42,576 bases of DNA from Sphingobacteriales bacterium (GTDB lineage: Bacteria; Bacteroidota; Bacteroidia; Sphingobacteriales; Sphingobacteriaceae): contig RDYW01000050.1 of the NCBI GenBank assembly GCA_004293485.1, positions 1 through 42,576 of the forward strand, written 5' to 3'. The number at the start of each line of letters is the position of its first letter. Within the stretch, counting starts at the first letter, position 1. Shown here piece by piece: positions 1 through 7,094 of this stretch. The notes below the pieces were generated by a model, which ran no database searches, was not told the origin of the DNA, and saw only the letters and a program-made list of their open reading frames with translations. Both the position numbers and the translations under genes were made by a program.

Positions 1-171
1 TTGTTTTTGAAATCAACAAAAAATGTAAAAATAAATAATTTATTATCAACATTTTACACAATTATAAAATTCGTTTTTGAGTTTTATCGGACAATAATGT
101 AAATAAATAGTTTATTATCAGTATTTTACAGAATTATAAAATTCGTTTTTGAGTTTTATCGGACAATAATG
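1..171. repeat. Tandem ~73-bp direct repeat upstream of ald
   Basis: Two adjacent copies, about 22-99 and 96-171, each run from AATGTAAA through TTTATTATCA and ATTATAAAATTCG to GGACAATAATG. The 3' halves are identical; the 5' parts differ by a 2-base indel and a few substitutions, so the offset is 74 at the left edge and 72 at the right. Bases 1-25 (TTGTTTTTGA, then AAAATG) look like the tail of a third, more degraded copy that starts left of the window. No ORF is present. The rest of the stretch to 241 is A+T-rich leader DNA in which I find no TAnnTTTG box. Confidence 0.85.
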
Positions 172-241
172 ATTAATAAATTAAATACTTTATTAAATTA
201 GTAAAAAATTTTATTATACATTACTAAAATCAAATTAAAAC

Positions 242-1366
242 ATGGTAATTGGCGTACCCCGAGAAATAAAAAACAACGAAAACCGTGTAGGCTTAACCCC
301 TGCTGGAGCCCACGAACTTATTAGAAGAGGGCACAAAGTTATTGTAGAAACCCATTCGGGGGCGGCAAGTGGGTTTAGAAACGAAGATTATGAAGAAGTA
401 GGTGCCAAGGTGGTATTGGACGAGGTAGAAATATGGGCTACTGCCGAAATGATTATTAAGGTAAAGGAGCCAATAGGCAAAGAATTACATTTGGTAAAAA
501 AAGACCAATTGATTTTTTGCTTTTTTCACTTCGCTTCTGATTTAAAACTTACCAATGCCATGATAGATAGCGGGGCAGTATGTTTGGCCTACGAAACGGT
601 TGAAAAAACTGATAAATCATTGCCCATACTGGTACCTATGAGCGAAGTAGCAGGCCGAATGGCCATACAACAAGGGGCCCGATATTTAGAAAAACCAGTA
701 ATGGGGCGAGGCATTTTGCTAGGCGGTGTGCCTGGTGTAACGCCAGGCAAGGTATTAATTATAGGCGCAGGCGTGGTGGGTGTGCAGGCAGCTAAAATGG
801 CGGCAGGCCTTGGGGCGCATGTAACTATTTTAGATACCGATTTACAGCGTTTAAGGTATGTAAACGATGTGCTACCTTCGCATGTGGTTACCATGTTTAG
901 TAGCGAATATAATATACGCCGCTTGGTAGGAAACCACGATTTAATAGTGGGTGCCGTATTAATAGCTGGCGCCAAAACGCCTAAAGTAATTACCCGCGAT
1001 ATGCTAAAACTGATGCGCCCTGGTACCGTAATTGTAGATGTATCGGTGGACCAAGGTGGCTGTATAGAAACCTGTAAGCCTACCACACTAGAAGACCCTA
1101 CCTATATTGTAGATGGTATATTGCATTATTGTGTTGCCAATATGCCTGGTGCTGTACCCTTTACATCAACCACAGCACTTACCAATTGTACGCTTCCTTA
1201 TATTTTAGAACTGGCCGATAAAGGCTGGAAAAAAACCTGTTTAGATAGTTACGAGCTTTTGAAAGGATTAAATATTGTACAGGGCGAAGTAGTACACCGA
1301 GCCGTTGCTTCGGCCTTTGACTTGCCTTACAAGGGGGTGCACCATTTTTTAGATACCGCCGATTAA
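242..1366 (+). CDS. ald: Alanine dehydrogenase
   Basis: NAD-dependent alanine dehydrogenase (EC 1.4.1.1), interconverting L-alanine with pyruvate and ammonia in the cytoplasm. The 374-residue protein has the normal family length. The N-terminus MVIGVPREIKNNENRVGLTP is the family signature; the substrate-binding Lys (K75 in KVKEP) and catalytic His (H96 in FFHFASD) sit at their usual positions. The Rossmann motif GAGVVG (175-180) ends in an acidic residue pattern typical of NAD, and catalytic D270 is in DVSVDQGG. It stands alone on the plus strand, downstream of a tandem repeat and convergent with miaA 54 bp away. The ATG is preceded by A-rich sequence without a Shine-Dalgarno, as usual in Bacteroidota. 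The related NAD(P) transhydrogenase alpha subunit is excluded by the presence of the full Ald motif set. Confidence 0.96.
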   Translation: MVIGVPREIKNNENRVGLTPAGAHELIRRGHKVIVETHSGAASGFRNEDYEEVGAKVVLDEVEIWATAEMIIKVKEPIGKELHLVKKDQLIFCFFHFASDLKLTNAMIDSGAVCLAYETVEKTDKSLPILVPMSEVAGRMAIQQGARYLEKPVMGRGILLGGVPGVTPGKVLIIGAGVVGVQAAKMAAGLGAHVTILDTDLQRLRYVNDVLPSHVVTMFSSEYNIRRLVGNHDLIVGAVLIAGAKTPKVITRDMLKLMRPGTVIVDVSVDQGGCIETCKPTTLEDPTYIVDGILHYCVANMPGAVPFTSTTALTNCTLPYILELADKGWKKTCLDSYELLKGLNIVQGEVVHRAVASAFDLPYKGVHHFLDTAD

Positions 1367-1420
1367 GGAAATAATTTTTAAAAATGTGTAATATACCTCG
1401 CAATTTTTTTTCGCCAAACT

Positions 1421-2329
1421 TTAGATAATAAAATTATTTAAAACAAATTTTATAATTTGGTTTTCGTTTTCTATATCACACCAGTGTATATTATCATCTC
1501 GCCTAAACCAGGTTAATTGTCGTTTGGCAAACCTACGGGTATTTTGTTTAATAAGTTCTACGGCAGTTTTTAAACTAGTTTTCCCATCTAAATAATCAAA
1601 CAATTCGCAATAACCTACTGTTTGAAGTGCGTTTAAGTGTTTGTAGGCTTGCGCCGATTTTACTTCGGCCAATAAGCCGTTTTGCATCATTACATCTACT
1701 CTTTCATTTATACGTTGGTATAATTTTTCTCGGGTAGTGTTTAAGCCAATTTTTAATATTTTAAAACTTCTTTCGTTTTTTTTATTGCTTTGATACGATG
1801 AAAAAGTATTACCAGTACTTCTAATAACTTCCAAGGCTCTTATTATACGTTGGGGGTTTTGGGTATCTATTTTATGGAAATAATTAGGGTCGTGTTGTTG
1901 TAGTTCGTGTTGTAGTTTAGCAATACCAGATTGTTGTAGTTCGTGGTTTAGTTGATTTCGTATAGTTGGTGTTACAGTGGGCAGTTCATCAAAACCTTCT
2001 AAAACTGCTTTAATATACAAGCCTGAGCCGCCTACCATTACCACTGTATGGTTTTTTTTTAAAAGGTTTTCGATAATTTGTAAGGCTTGTTTTTCGTATA
2101 AACCTACATTTACAATATCGGTAATCGAGTGCGAATTTATAAAATGATGTTTTACCGCTGCTAGCTCAGCTTCGCTAGGCTTGGCTGTGCCAATACTAAT
2201 TTCTTTGTAAAGTTGTCTCGAATCGGCCGATATAATTTCGGTATTTAATTGTTGTGCTATTTTTATGCCCAGTGCTGTTTTGCCTATAGCTGTGGGGCCT
2301 AACACGCAAATTAGGGTTTTAGTTTTCAT
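1421..2329 (-). CDS. miaA: tRNA dimethylallyltransferase MiaA
   Basis: Transfers a dimethylallyl group from DMAPP to N6 of A37 in tRNAs reading UNN codons. The 302-residue length is typical. A P-loop GPTAIGKT spans residues 11-18, followed by ADSRQLYKEISIGTAKP, the family signature containing the catalytic Asp-Ser-Arg. The C-terminal region carries the conserved RRFAKRQLTWFRRD tRNA-binding/catalytic segment. It is the last gene of a minus-strand run cca, pRiA4b-like, miaA; its ATG lies 47 bp after the stop of the preceding gene. No separate promoter is obvious in that gap, so cotranscription is likely. Confidence 0.97.
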   Translation of the reverse strand: MKTKTLICVLGPTAIGKTALGIKIAQQLNTEIISADSRQLYKEISIGTAKPSEAELAAVKHHFINSHSITDIVNVGLYEKQALQIIENLLKKNHTVVMVGGSGLYIKAVLEGFDELPTVTPTIRNQLNHELQQSGIAKLQHELQQHDPNYFHKIDTQNPQRIIRALEVIRSTGNTFSSYQSNKKNERSFKILKIGLNTTREKLYQRINERVDVMMQNGLLAEVKSAQAYKHLNALQTVGYCELFDYLDGKTSLKTAVELIKQNTRRFAKRQLTWFRRDDNIHWCDIENENQIIKFVLNNFII

Positions 2330-2376
2330 GGCTTGGGCAGGATATAAATTAATACAGGGCTAATACGATGCAAAGC

Positions 2377-3000
2377 CTACATTTCCTTAAAATCTTCATC
2401 GTCAAAATCTTCGTTATCCGAAAATTCATCACCAAATTCACCTTCTACCTCTTCATCGTTTTCGGTATCGCCCTCTAAGCCTTTTAGTTCGCTAAGTTCA
2501 TCTTCATCGGCAATGGTGGCATCGTTTTCGTCTAATAAATCTAGTGCGTCTGTTTCGTCGTATATATTTTCGTCGGGGTTGGCCAATACAGGGCTTATGC
2601 GTGGTGCTTCGCCTACACTTTTAAATAAGCAAGGAAAAATAGTGTTGGGTTGGTTATCTAAAATTTTTATTAGCTCTACGTGAAACTCAAGCGGTTTTTC
2701 GAAATTGTAGATGTAGTAAAATTTTTGATGTGGGTCATCAATAAAGCGGCTTAATTTTGCATCCTCCATTAGGGTGATTTTATCTAAGCTTTTTTTGGCG
2801 TTAGGCAAATAAGCAATTTCTTCGTTTTTTATCCAATAATCGTTGCTTACATAAAACGATGATGGTTTTTCGGGTGTATAACCCGTAGCTTGGTGAATGG
2901 CAAAATGTAAATCGTTAAAAGTTTGGGTCGATTTTATATCAATTTCCCTAATCACATCGTCGTAATCTTCAAACGAAACTCTAAATCTATACACTGCCAT
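2377..3000 (-). CDS. pRiA4b ORF-3-like (IS1096 passenger TnpR-type) protein with acidic tail
   Basis: A 207-residue protein resembling the plasmid pRiA4b ORF-3-like family (PF07929): an N-terminal MAVYRFRVSFEDYDD strand, then FNDLHFAIHQATGY and a F-Y-V-S-N-D-Y-W-I block, a pattern I associate with this family. Biochemical function of the family is not established. Residues 141-207 form a very acidic tail (long runs of D and E, only a few lysines), which may mediate contact with a basic partner or mimic nucleic acid; this is inference. The open frame extends to 3051, but the start at 3000 (MAVYRF) is preferred because it begins at the conserved domain and avoids overlapping cca. The gene sits 43 bp after cca and 47 bp before miaA, probably in one transcript with both. 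Confidence 0.8.
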   Translation of the reverse strand: MAVYRFRVSFEDYDDVIREIDIKSTQTFNDLHFAIHQATGYTPEKPSSFYVSNDYWIKNEEIAYLPNAKKSLDKITLMEDAKLSRFIDDPHQKFYYIYNFEKPLEFHVELIKILDNQPNTIFPCLFKSVGEAPRISPVLANPDENIYDETDALDLLDENDATIADEDELSELKGLEGDTENDEEVEGEFGDEFSDNEDFDDEDFKEM

Positions 3001-3043
3001 TTTGTAAAAATATTTATTATTTGCAAAATCCCAAAAAACTATT

Positions 3044-4450
3044 TTATCCAAGTACCGAAATTAACCCAATTTCTTCACCTTTTTTTAACATAAAAGCAAG
3101 GGCGGCGGCGTGGTTATTGTTTATTTCGCCTTCTAAAATAGCTTCACGTATTTGGTTTTTGATGATTCCTACTTCTTTACCTGCTTTAATACCAAATGTT
3201 TGCATAATATCTTCGCCCGTAATGGGTGGTTGCCAATTGCGTATCTGGTCTCGATCTTCTACATCTTTTAGTTTTTGTTTTACCAGCTCAAAGTTATTGC
3301 GGTATTTTTTTATTTTGTATTCGTTTTTGGTGGTAATATCGGCTTGGCACAATTTCATCAGGGCTTCAATATCATCGCCAGCTTCAAAAAGTAGGCGACG
3401 TACTGCCGAGTCGGTTACAATTTCTTGCGCCAGCACAATGGGGCGTAAGTGTAGTTGTACCAATTTTTGCACAAAACGCATTTTTTCGTTTAGTGGGAGT
3501 TTTAGGGCATCAAATATTTTGGGTACCATGCGGGCACCTTTATCCTCGTGGCCGTGGAAGGTAAAACCGTGGCCAGGCTCGAACCGTTTGGTGGCCGGCT
3601 TGGCAATATCGTGTAAAATTGCTGCCCAGCGCAACCATAAATCATCGGTAGTGGTGCATATATTATCCAGCACTTCTAGGGTGTGGTAAAAGTTATCCTT
3701 GTGCGATTTTCCGTTTATCGTATCTACACCATACAATCCCGCCATAAGCGGAAAAATAAGGTGTAGCAAGCCAGTATCAAACAAATAGTTAAACCCTATG
3801 GATGGCTTGGGCGATAATATTATTTTATTGAGTTCGTGGGTAATGCGTTCTTTTGATACTATATTAATGCGTTCTTTATTGTTTTTTATGGCTTCAAAGG
3901 CTTCATTATCAATAGTAAAATTAAGTTGGCTTGCAAATCGGATGGCCCGCATCATACGCAAAGGGTCGTCGCTAAAGGTAATATCAGCGGCAAGCGGCGT
4001 TTTTATCTTTTTATTTTGTATGTCATTTATCCCACCAAAAGGGTCGATTAATTGCCCATAATTATCTTCGGATAAGCCAATAGCCATGGCGTTAATGGTA
4101 AAATCTCGGCGGTTTTGGTCGTCGGTTAAAGTGCCGTTTTCTACAATGGGTTTGCGTGATTCGGCCCGGTACGATTCTTTACGGGCACCTACAAATTCTA
4201 CCTCTAAATCGTTGTATTTTAGCATGGCTGTACCAAAGTTTTTAAAAACTGCTACGGGTACTTTAAGGTGCTTGCCTATTTTTTCGGCAAAAGCTGGGCC
4301 GTTGCCTATTACCAAAATATCAATATCTTTTGATGGGCGGTTTAAAAAAATATCCCTAACAAACCCCCCAATTACATATGCTTTTGTATGGTTACTATCG
4401 GCAAGTTTACCTACAGTAGCAAAAATAGGGTGGGTTAAATGTTGCTTCAT
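3044..4450 (-). CDS. cca: CCA tRNA nucleotidyltransferase, class II, with HD domain
   Basis: Adds or repairs the 3' CCA of tRNAs, or, in species with split activities, adds part of it. The 468-residue protein starts with the polymerase-beta-like head: GGFVRD (28-33) and the catalytic D42-I-D44, then RRDFTINAMA (114-123), the class II nucleotide-selecting region, followed by the RNA-binding neck and body. A C-terminal HD-type domain is visible as the LHDIAKPATK motif near residue 270 with a downstream HGHEDKGA metal-site motif. HD-containing versions can have 2',3'-cyclic phosphodiesterase or phosphatase activity; whether this one does cannot be told. It heads the run cca, pRiA4b-like, miaA. 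I take no second paralogue into account because none is in the window. Confidence 0.93.
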   Translation of the reverse strand: MKQHLTHPIFATVGKLADSNHTKAYVIGGFVRDIFLNRPSKDIDILVIGNGPAFAEKIGKHLKVPVAVFKNFGTAMLKYNDLEVEFVGARKESYRAESRKPIVENGTLTDDQNRRDFTINAMAIGLSEDNYGQLIDPFGGINDIQNKKIKTPLAADITFSDDPLRMMRAIRFASQLNFTIDNEAFEAIKNNKERINIVSKERITHELNKIILSPKPSIGFNYLFDTGLLHLIFPLMAGLYGVDTINGKSHKDNFYHTLEVLDNICTTTDDLWLRWAAILHDIAKPATKRFEPGHGFTFHGHEDKGARMVPKIFDALKLPLNEKMRFVQKLVQLHLRPIVLAQEIVTDSAVRRLLFEAGDDIEALMKLCQADITTKNEYKIKKYRNNFELVKQKLKDVEDRDQIRNWQPPITGEDIMQTFGIKAGKEVGIIKNQIREAILEGEINNNHAAALAFMLKKGEEIGLISVLG

Positions 4451-4508
4451 TTAATTAAGATTGTTTTGATTGCAAAATCGGGCATAAGTTAAAAATAAGG
4501 TTGTTAAG

Positions 4509-4516
4509 CAAAATTA
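4509..4516 (-). promoter_or_regulatory. Putative -7 box of the cca operon
   Basis: On the minus strand this reads TAATTTTG, a full match to the Bacteroidota -7 consensus TAnnTTTG. It lies about 60 bp upstream of the cca ATG and just downstream of the hairpin that appears to end the mdh transcript. A TTTG element is present further upstream (complement of 4531-4534) but the spacing of 14 is shorter than the usual ~19-21, so only the -7 part is well supported. Confidence 0.3.
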
Positions 4517-4531
4517 CAATATTGAAAAAAC

Positions 4532-4569
4532 AAAAAATTTCACAAGTTTTTAGTTTTGTGAAATTTTTT
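4532..4569 (-). terminator. Hairpin terminator between mdh and cca
   Basis: A perfect 14-bp stem (4532-4545 with 4556-4569) and a 10-base loop. On the minus strand the stem ends in a run of six T, then G and six more T. It lies 200 bp beyond the mdh stop codon and upstream of cca, so it would end mdh read-through and insulate the cca promoter. A-tracts on the other side make it structurally bidirectional, but no plus-strand gene enters here. Confidence 0.7.
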
Positions 4570-4671
4570 TACAGAAAGAAAGAAAAAGTTTTTAAGAGTT
4601 TAATTTAATGAACATGTTGAGTTAAACCTTAATGTAAAACAATTTAACCAAATACATTAACTATTTTAGGT

Positions 4672-4707
4672 GCGTTAACGATGCCTGCCTGCACAGGCAG
4701 GTAACGC
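4672..4707. repeat. REP-like nested palindrome
   Basis: Inner arms CCTGCCTG (4684-4691) and CAGGCAGG (4694-4701) are separated by 2 bases; outer arms GCGTTA (4672-4677) and TAACGC (4702-4707) extend it with a 6-base bulge on one side. The G+C-rich inner core contrasts with the very A+T-rich surroundings. It lies in the 318-base gene-free stretch 4451-4768, downstream of mdh. There is no adjacent T-run on either strand, so it is not a standard terminator. It looks like a dispersed palindromic element. Apart from this, the -7 box at 4509 and the terminator at 4532, I see nothing else in that stretch. Confidence 0.6.
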
Positions 4708-4768
4708 CCAAATTTTTATCTTGAATATTAAATTTAATGAAAACTTAAATAGCAAATTTTTTAAAGCA

Positions 4769-5707
4769 TTAAATATGCTTATCGTCGATCAATACTTGGT
4801 TCATGCTGCGTACGGCTTCGGCACTTTTGTTAAATGAGGCCTGCTCATCGGCACTTAGTTTAAAATCTAATATTTTTTCCCAGCCGTTTTTGCCCAATAT
4901 AACGGGTACTACTAGTGAAATATCGCTTTGACCATATTCGCCATTAAGCGATACGCCGCATGAAATTAGTTTTTTTTCATCGCGTACTATAGCTTCAACC
5001 ATGGCTGCTGTACCTGCACCTGGGGCATACCAAGCCGAGGTACCTATAAGTTTGGTAAGCGTGGCGCCACCTACCATGGTTGCGGCAATTATTTTTTGTT
5101 GCTGTTCGGGGCTTAAAAATTGGGTAACAGGTATGCTGTTCCAAGTTGCGTGTTGTATAAGGGGTATCATGGTGGTATCGCCGTGGCCACCTATTACCAT
5201 AGCGTTAAGGTCGGCGGGCGAGCATCCAAGTTCTTGGCTTAAATAATACCTAAACCTTGCCGAATCTAATGCACCGCCCATACCTAAAATACGTTCTTTG
5301 GGTAAGCCCGAAGTTTTTAGGGTTAGGTAATTCATGGTATCCATAGGGTTAGATACCACAATAATAATGGTGTTGGGCGAGTATTTTAATATGTTTTCGG
5401 TAACCGATTTTACAATGCCTGCATTGGTTCCTATAAGTTCTTCACGTGTCATGCCTGGTTTGCGGGGTAAGCCCGATGTTATTACTACCACTTGGGAGTT
5501 GGCGGTAGCAGCATAATCGTTTGTTACGCCTTTTATTTTAGTATCAAACCCTAATAAAGCGGCGGTTTGCATCATATCAATGGCTTTTCCTTCGGCAAAA
5601 CCTTCTCTGATATCTAATAAAATTAATTCTTCGGCTAATTCTTTTCTGGCAATATTGTCGGCACAGGTAGCACCTACGGCTCCAGCACCTATTACGGTAA
5701 CTTTCAT
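4769..5707 (-). CDS. mdh: Malate dehydrogenase (LDH-like type)
   Basis: NAD-dependent malate dehydrogenase of the TCA cycle, interconverting malate and oxaloacetate. The 312-residue protein starts with the nucleotide fold VIGAGAVG and has an aspartate (D32) at the end of the second strand, which indicates NAD rather than NADP. The mobile loop LPRKPGMTR carries the two arginines R82 and R88 that select a dicarboxylate, distinguishing it from lactate dehydrogenase (Gln at the first position). The catalytic pair is D148 and H175 (GGHGDTTM). The gene is a single unit: 314 bp upstream and 318 bp downstream lack genes, and a hairpin 200 bp downstream ends the transcript. Confidence 0.97.
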   Translation of the reverse strand: MKVTVIGAGAVGATCADNIARKELAEELILLDIREGFAEGKAIDMMQTAALLGFDTKIKGVTNDYAATANSQVVVITSGLPRKPGMTREELIGTNAGIVKSVTENILKYSPNTIIIVVSNPMDTMNYLTLKTSGLPKERILGMGGALDSARFRYYLSQELGCSPADLNAMVIGGHGDTTMIPLIQHATWNSIPVTQFLSPEQQQKIIAATMVGGATLTKLIGTSAWYAPGAGTAAMVEAIVRDEKKLISCGVSLNGEYGQSDISLVVPVILGKNGWEKILDFKLSADEQASFNKSAEAVRSMNQVLIDDKHI

Positions 5708-5775
5708 ATATTTTTTTTATTTATTATTTCGAAGTTCGAAGGTAGTAAAAATGAGGGTTAAAAAATATTTTTATC

Positions 5776-5950
5776 TAAAGTTTCGGAAGGAAATAAAGAA
5801 GTGTTTTTTTAGTTTGTATCATTAAGATGGTGCATATAACTAACTTTATGTGTTTTTACACCAAGCTAATTTTTTTAAAAGGTTGCTTAATAAAAACATA
5901 TGTAGGATTTTAGTTAAAAAATATAAATATTTTAATCTTCCGAAAGTTTA
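5776..5950. repeat. Separated inverted repeat upstream of mdh
   Basis: Arms 5776-5790 (TAAAGTTTCGGAAGG) and 5936-5950 (TCTTCCGAAAGTTTA) are reverse complements at 13 of 15 positions and enclose about 145 bp of A+T-rich non-coding DNA. The element fills most of the 314-base gene-free stretch between mdh and the 57-residue protein gene (5708-6021). The arrangement could be a small non-autonomous element with terminal inverted repeats, or a pair of operator sites upstream of mdh. I see no clear target-site duplication. Confidence 0.4.
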
Positions 5951-5967
5951 ATTTTTTAAAAAACAAA

Positions 5968-6003
5968 AAATGCCAATGTTATTATAAAATAACATTGGCA
6001 TTT
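5968..6003 (-). terminator. Rho-independent terminator of the tRNA-Cys / small-protein unit
   Basis: A perfect 15-bp stem (5968-5982 with 5989-6003) and a 6-base loop, containing the core TGCCAATG/CATTGGCA. On the minus strand it is followed by T-rich sequence (six T, G, six T). It starts 18 bases beyond the stop codon at 6022, the standard position for terminating the transcript of the 57-residue protein gene. Confidence 0.88.
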
Positions 6004-6021
6004 AAGGGTATTAAAATAAAA

Positions 6022-6195
6022 TTAACCTTTGGCTACTTCGGCCAATATAGCGTTGTTTTTTACAACTTGGCTATGTTTAGGCTCGGTTGAGCGGCTACCG
6101 TTTTCGATATTGGTAGCGTTTTTTAAAAACTGTACTTCTAAGCGAGATACGGTTTTATTTCTTCTGTCTTTTCTTTTTAAACGTGTTACTGCCAT
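6022..6195 (-). CDS. 57-residue basic protein, function unknown
   Basis: A small ORF read on the minus strand: it begins MAVTRLKRKDRRNK, continues with a VSRLEVQFLKNATN segment and ends ILAEVAKG. The N-terminal third is strongly basic (arginine/lysine-rich, no acidic residue except one Asp), suggesting contact with RNA or the ribosome; the rest is more neutral. I believe small proteins with this kind of N-terminus recur in Bacteroidota, but I cannot name a family and it is not a ribosomal protein that I recognise. It is supported as a real gene by its position: its ATG is 26 bases after tRNA-Cys on the same strand and a strong terminator follows 18 bases after its stop. The antisense open frame across it is less credible. 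Confidence 0.75.
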   Translation of the reverse strand: MAVTRLKRKDRRNKTVSRLEVQFLKNATNIENGSRSTEPKHSQVVKNNAILAEVAKG

Positions 6196-6221
6196 AATAT
6201 TTTTTTTAATTGTTACTGTTG

Positions 6222-6292
6222 AGGTCGAGAGCGGATTCGAACCGCTGTAGAAGGTTTTGCAGACCTCTGCCTAGCCACTCGGCCACTCGACC
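6222..6292 (-). tRNA. tRNA-Cys (anticodon GCA)
   Basis: On the minus strand the acceptor arms GGTCGAG and CTCGACC pair over 7 bp, the D-arm is GCC...GGC, the anticodon loop reads CTGCAAA (anticodon GCA) and the T-arm is GCGG-TTCGAAT-CCGC. The base after the acceptor stem is T, the expected U73 discriminator of tRNA-Cys. CCA is not encoded, so the cca product, also in this window, must add it. A perfect -7 box lies 18 bases upstream. Confidence 0.96.
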
Positions 6293-6309
6293 TTTTTATT
6301 TTAAGTTTG

Positions 6310-6317
6310 CAAAAGTA
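6310..6317 (-). promoter_or_regulatory. -7 box for tRNA-Cys and the 57-residue protein gene
   Basis: The minus strand reads TACTTTTG, a full match to TAnnTTTG. It ends 17 bases before the first tRNA base, giving a short tRNA 5' leader. No TTTG at the -33 position is visible. It lies in the gap between trmH-like (stop at 6342) and the tRNA, so the unit has its own promoter. Confidence 0.5.
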
Positions 6318-6341
6318 ATAAAAATTATATAGTGTTTATAT

Positions 6342-7094
6342 TTATTTATCTAAATTTCTTTGTATTTCGGCACAAAATATTGCAGCCGCAACGGCAACAT
6401 TTAACGATTCGGTACTTCCTTTACCGGGGATGGTTACTGGGTGAGTTATAAATGGCAATAAATCAGGTGATATACCTTTGCCTTCGCTACCTAAAAGTAA
6501 AAAAGCAGCATTTTTCCAAGTGGTATGGTATATATTTTTCCCTTGCAATAACCCCGCATACACAGGTAGTTTACACTCGACTAAAAGCTTTTTTAAATCG
6601 GTATAAATTATTTTAACTTGCGAAAGCGCCCCCATAGTAGCTTGCACTACTTTAGGGTTGTAGGCATCCACAGTATCGGCCGAACAATATATATGCCTGT
6701 AGCCAAACCAGTTGGCAGTGCGTATAATGGTGCCTAGGTTGCCGGGGTCTTGCACACCATCAAGCAATATATGTATTTTAGCTACTTGGTTTGTAAGAAT
6801 AGTGTGGCTTGTTGGCGCTTTTACCAAAGCTATAATACCCTGTGGGTTTTGTAAAGCCGATATTTTTTTTAATTCTTGTTCGTTTATTTCTAATATTTTG
6901 ATATTTTGGGGTAAATTTGGCAATTGTATAGCTATTTCTGCGGTAGTAAAAATAGTATCTATATTATAATCGGAATGTATAAATTCTAAAATTGATTTTA
7001 ATCCTTCAACCATAAACAAACCCTGTTGTTTGCGGTATTTTTTGTGTTGAAGGCTGTTAACTAAACTTATTTGCGACTTTGAAAGCATATACAT
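6342..7094 (-). CDS. TrmH-family (SpoU) RNA 2'-O-methyltransferase
   Basis: A SPOUT-superfamily methyltransferase that transfers methyl from S-adenosylmethionine to a ribose 2'-OH in rRNA or tRNA. The 250-residue protein has an N-terminal substrate-binding domain (LVNSLQHKKYRKQQG...VEG, about 11-31) and the three SPOUT motifs: DPGNLGTIIRTANWFG (116-131, catalytic Arg 125), LLLGSEGKGIS (199-209) and PGKGSTESLNVAVAAAI (223-239), which builds the trefoil knot. The substrate cannot be told from sequence; it is nearer the RlmB/RNA-methylase group than to TrmL, which lacks the N-terminal domain. Start is at 7094 or 7088 (both ATG, in frame); either overlaps the divergent tamL start. Confidence 0.92.
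   Translation of the reverse strand: MYMLSKSQISLVNSLQHKKYRKQQGLFMVEGLKSILEFIHSDYNIDTIFTTAEIAIQLPNLPQNIKILEINEQELKKISALQNPQGIIALVKAPTSHTILTNQVAKIHILLDGVQDPGNLGTIIRTANWFGYRHIYCSADTVDAYNPKVVQATMGALSQVKIIYTDLKKLLVECKLPVYAGLLQGKNIYHTTWKNAAFLLLGSEGKGISPDLLPFITHPVTIPGKGSTESLNVAVAAAIFCAEIQRNLDK

Noticed and set aside
589-1086. 165-codon open frame antisense to ald
   Set aside because: The plus-strand frame carries all Ald catalytic residues; the antisense product resembles nothing and has no promoter or small-gene context.
3001-3051. Upstream start for the pRiA4b-like gene (17 extra codons)
   Set aside because: Would overlap cca and adds a stretch unlike the family; the ATG at 3000 begins the conserved domain.
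3021-3689. 222-codon frame antisense to cca
   Set aside because: Shadow of the well-supported cca gene; composition is serine-rich as expected from antisense reading.
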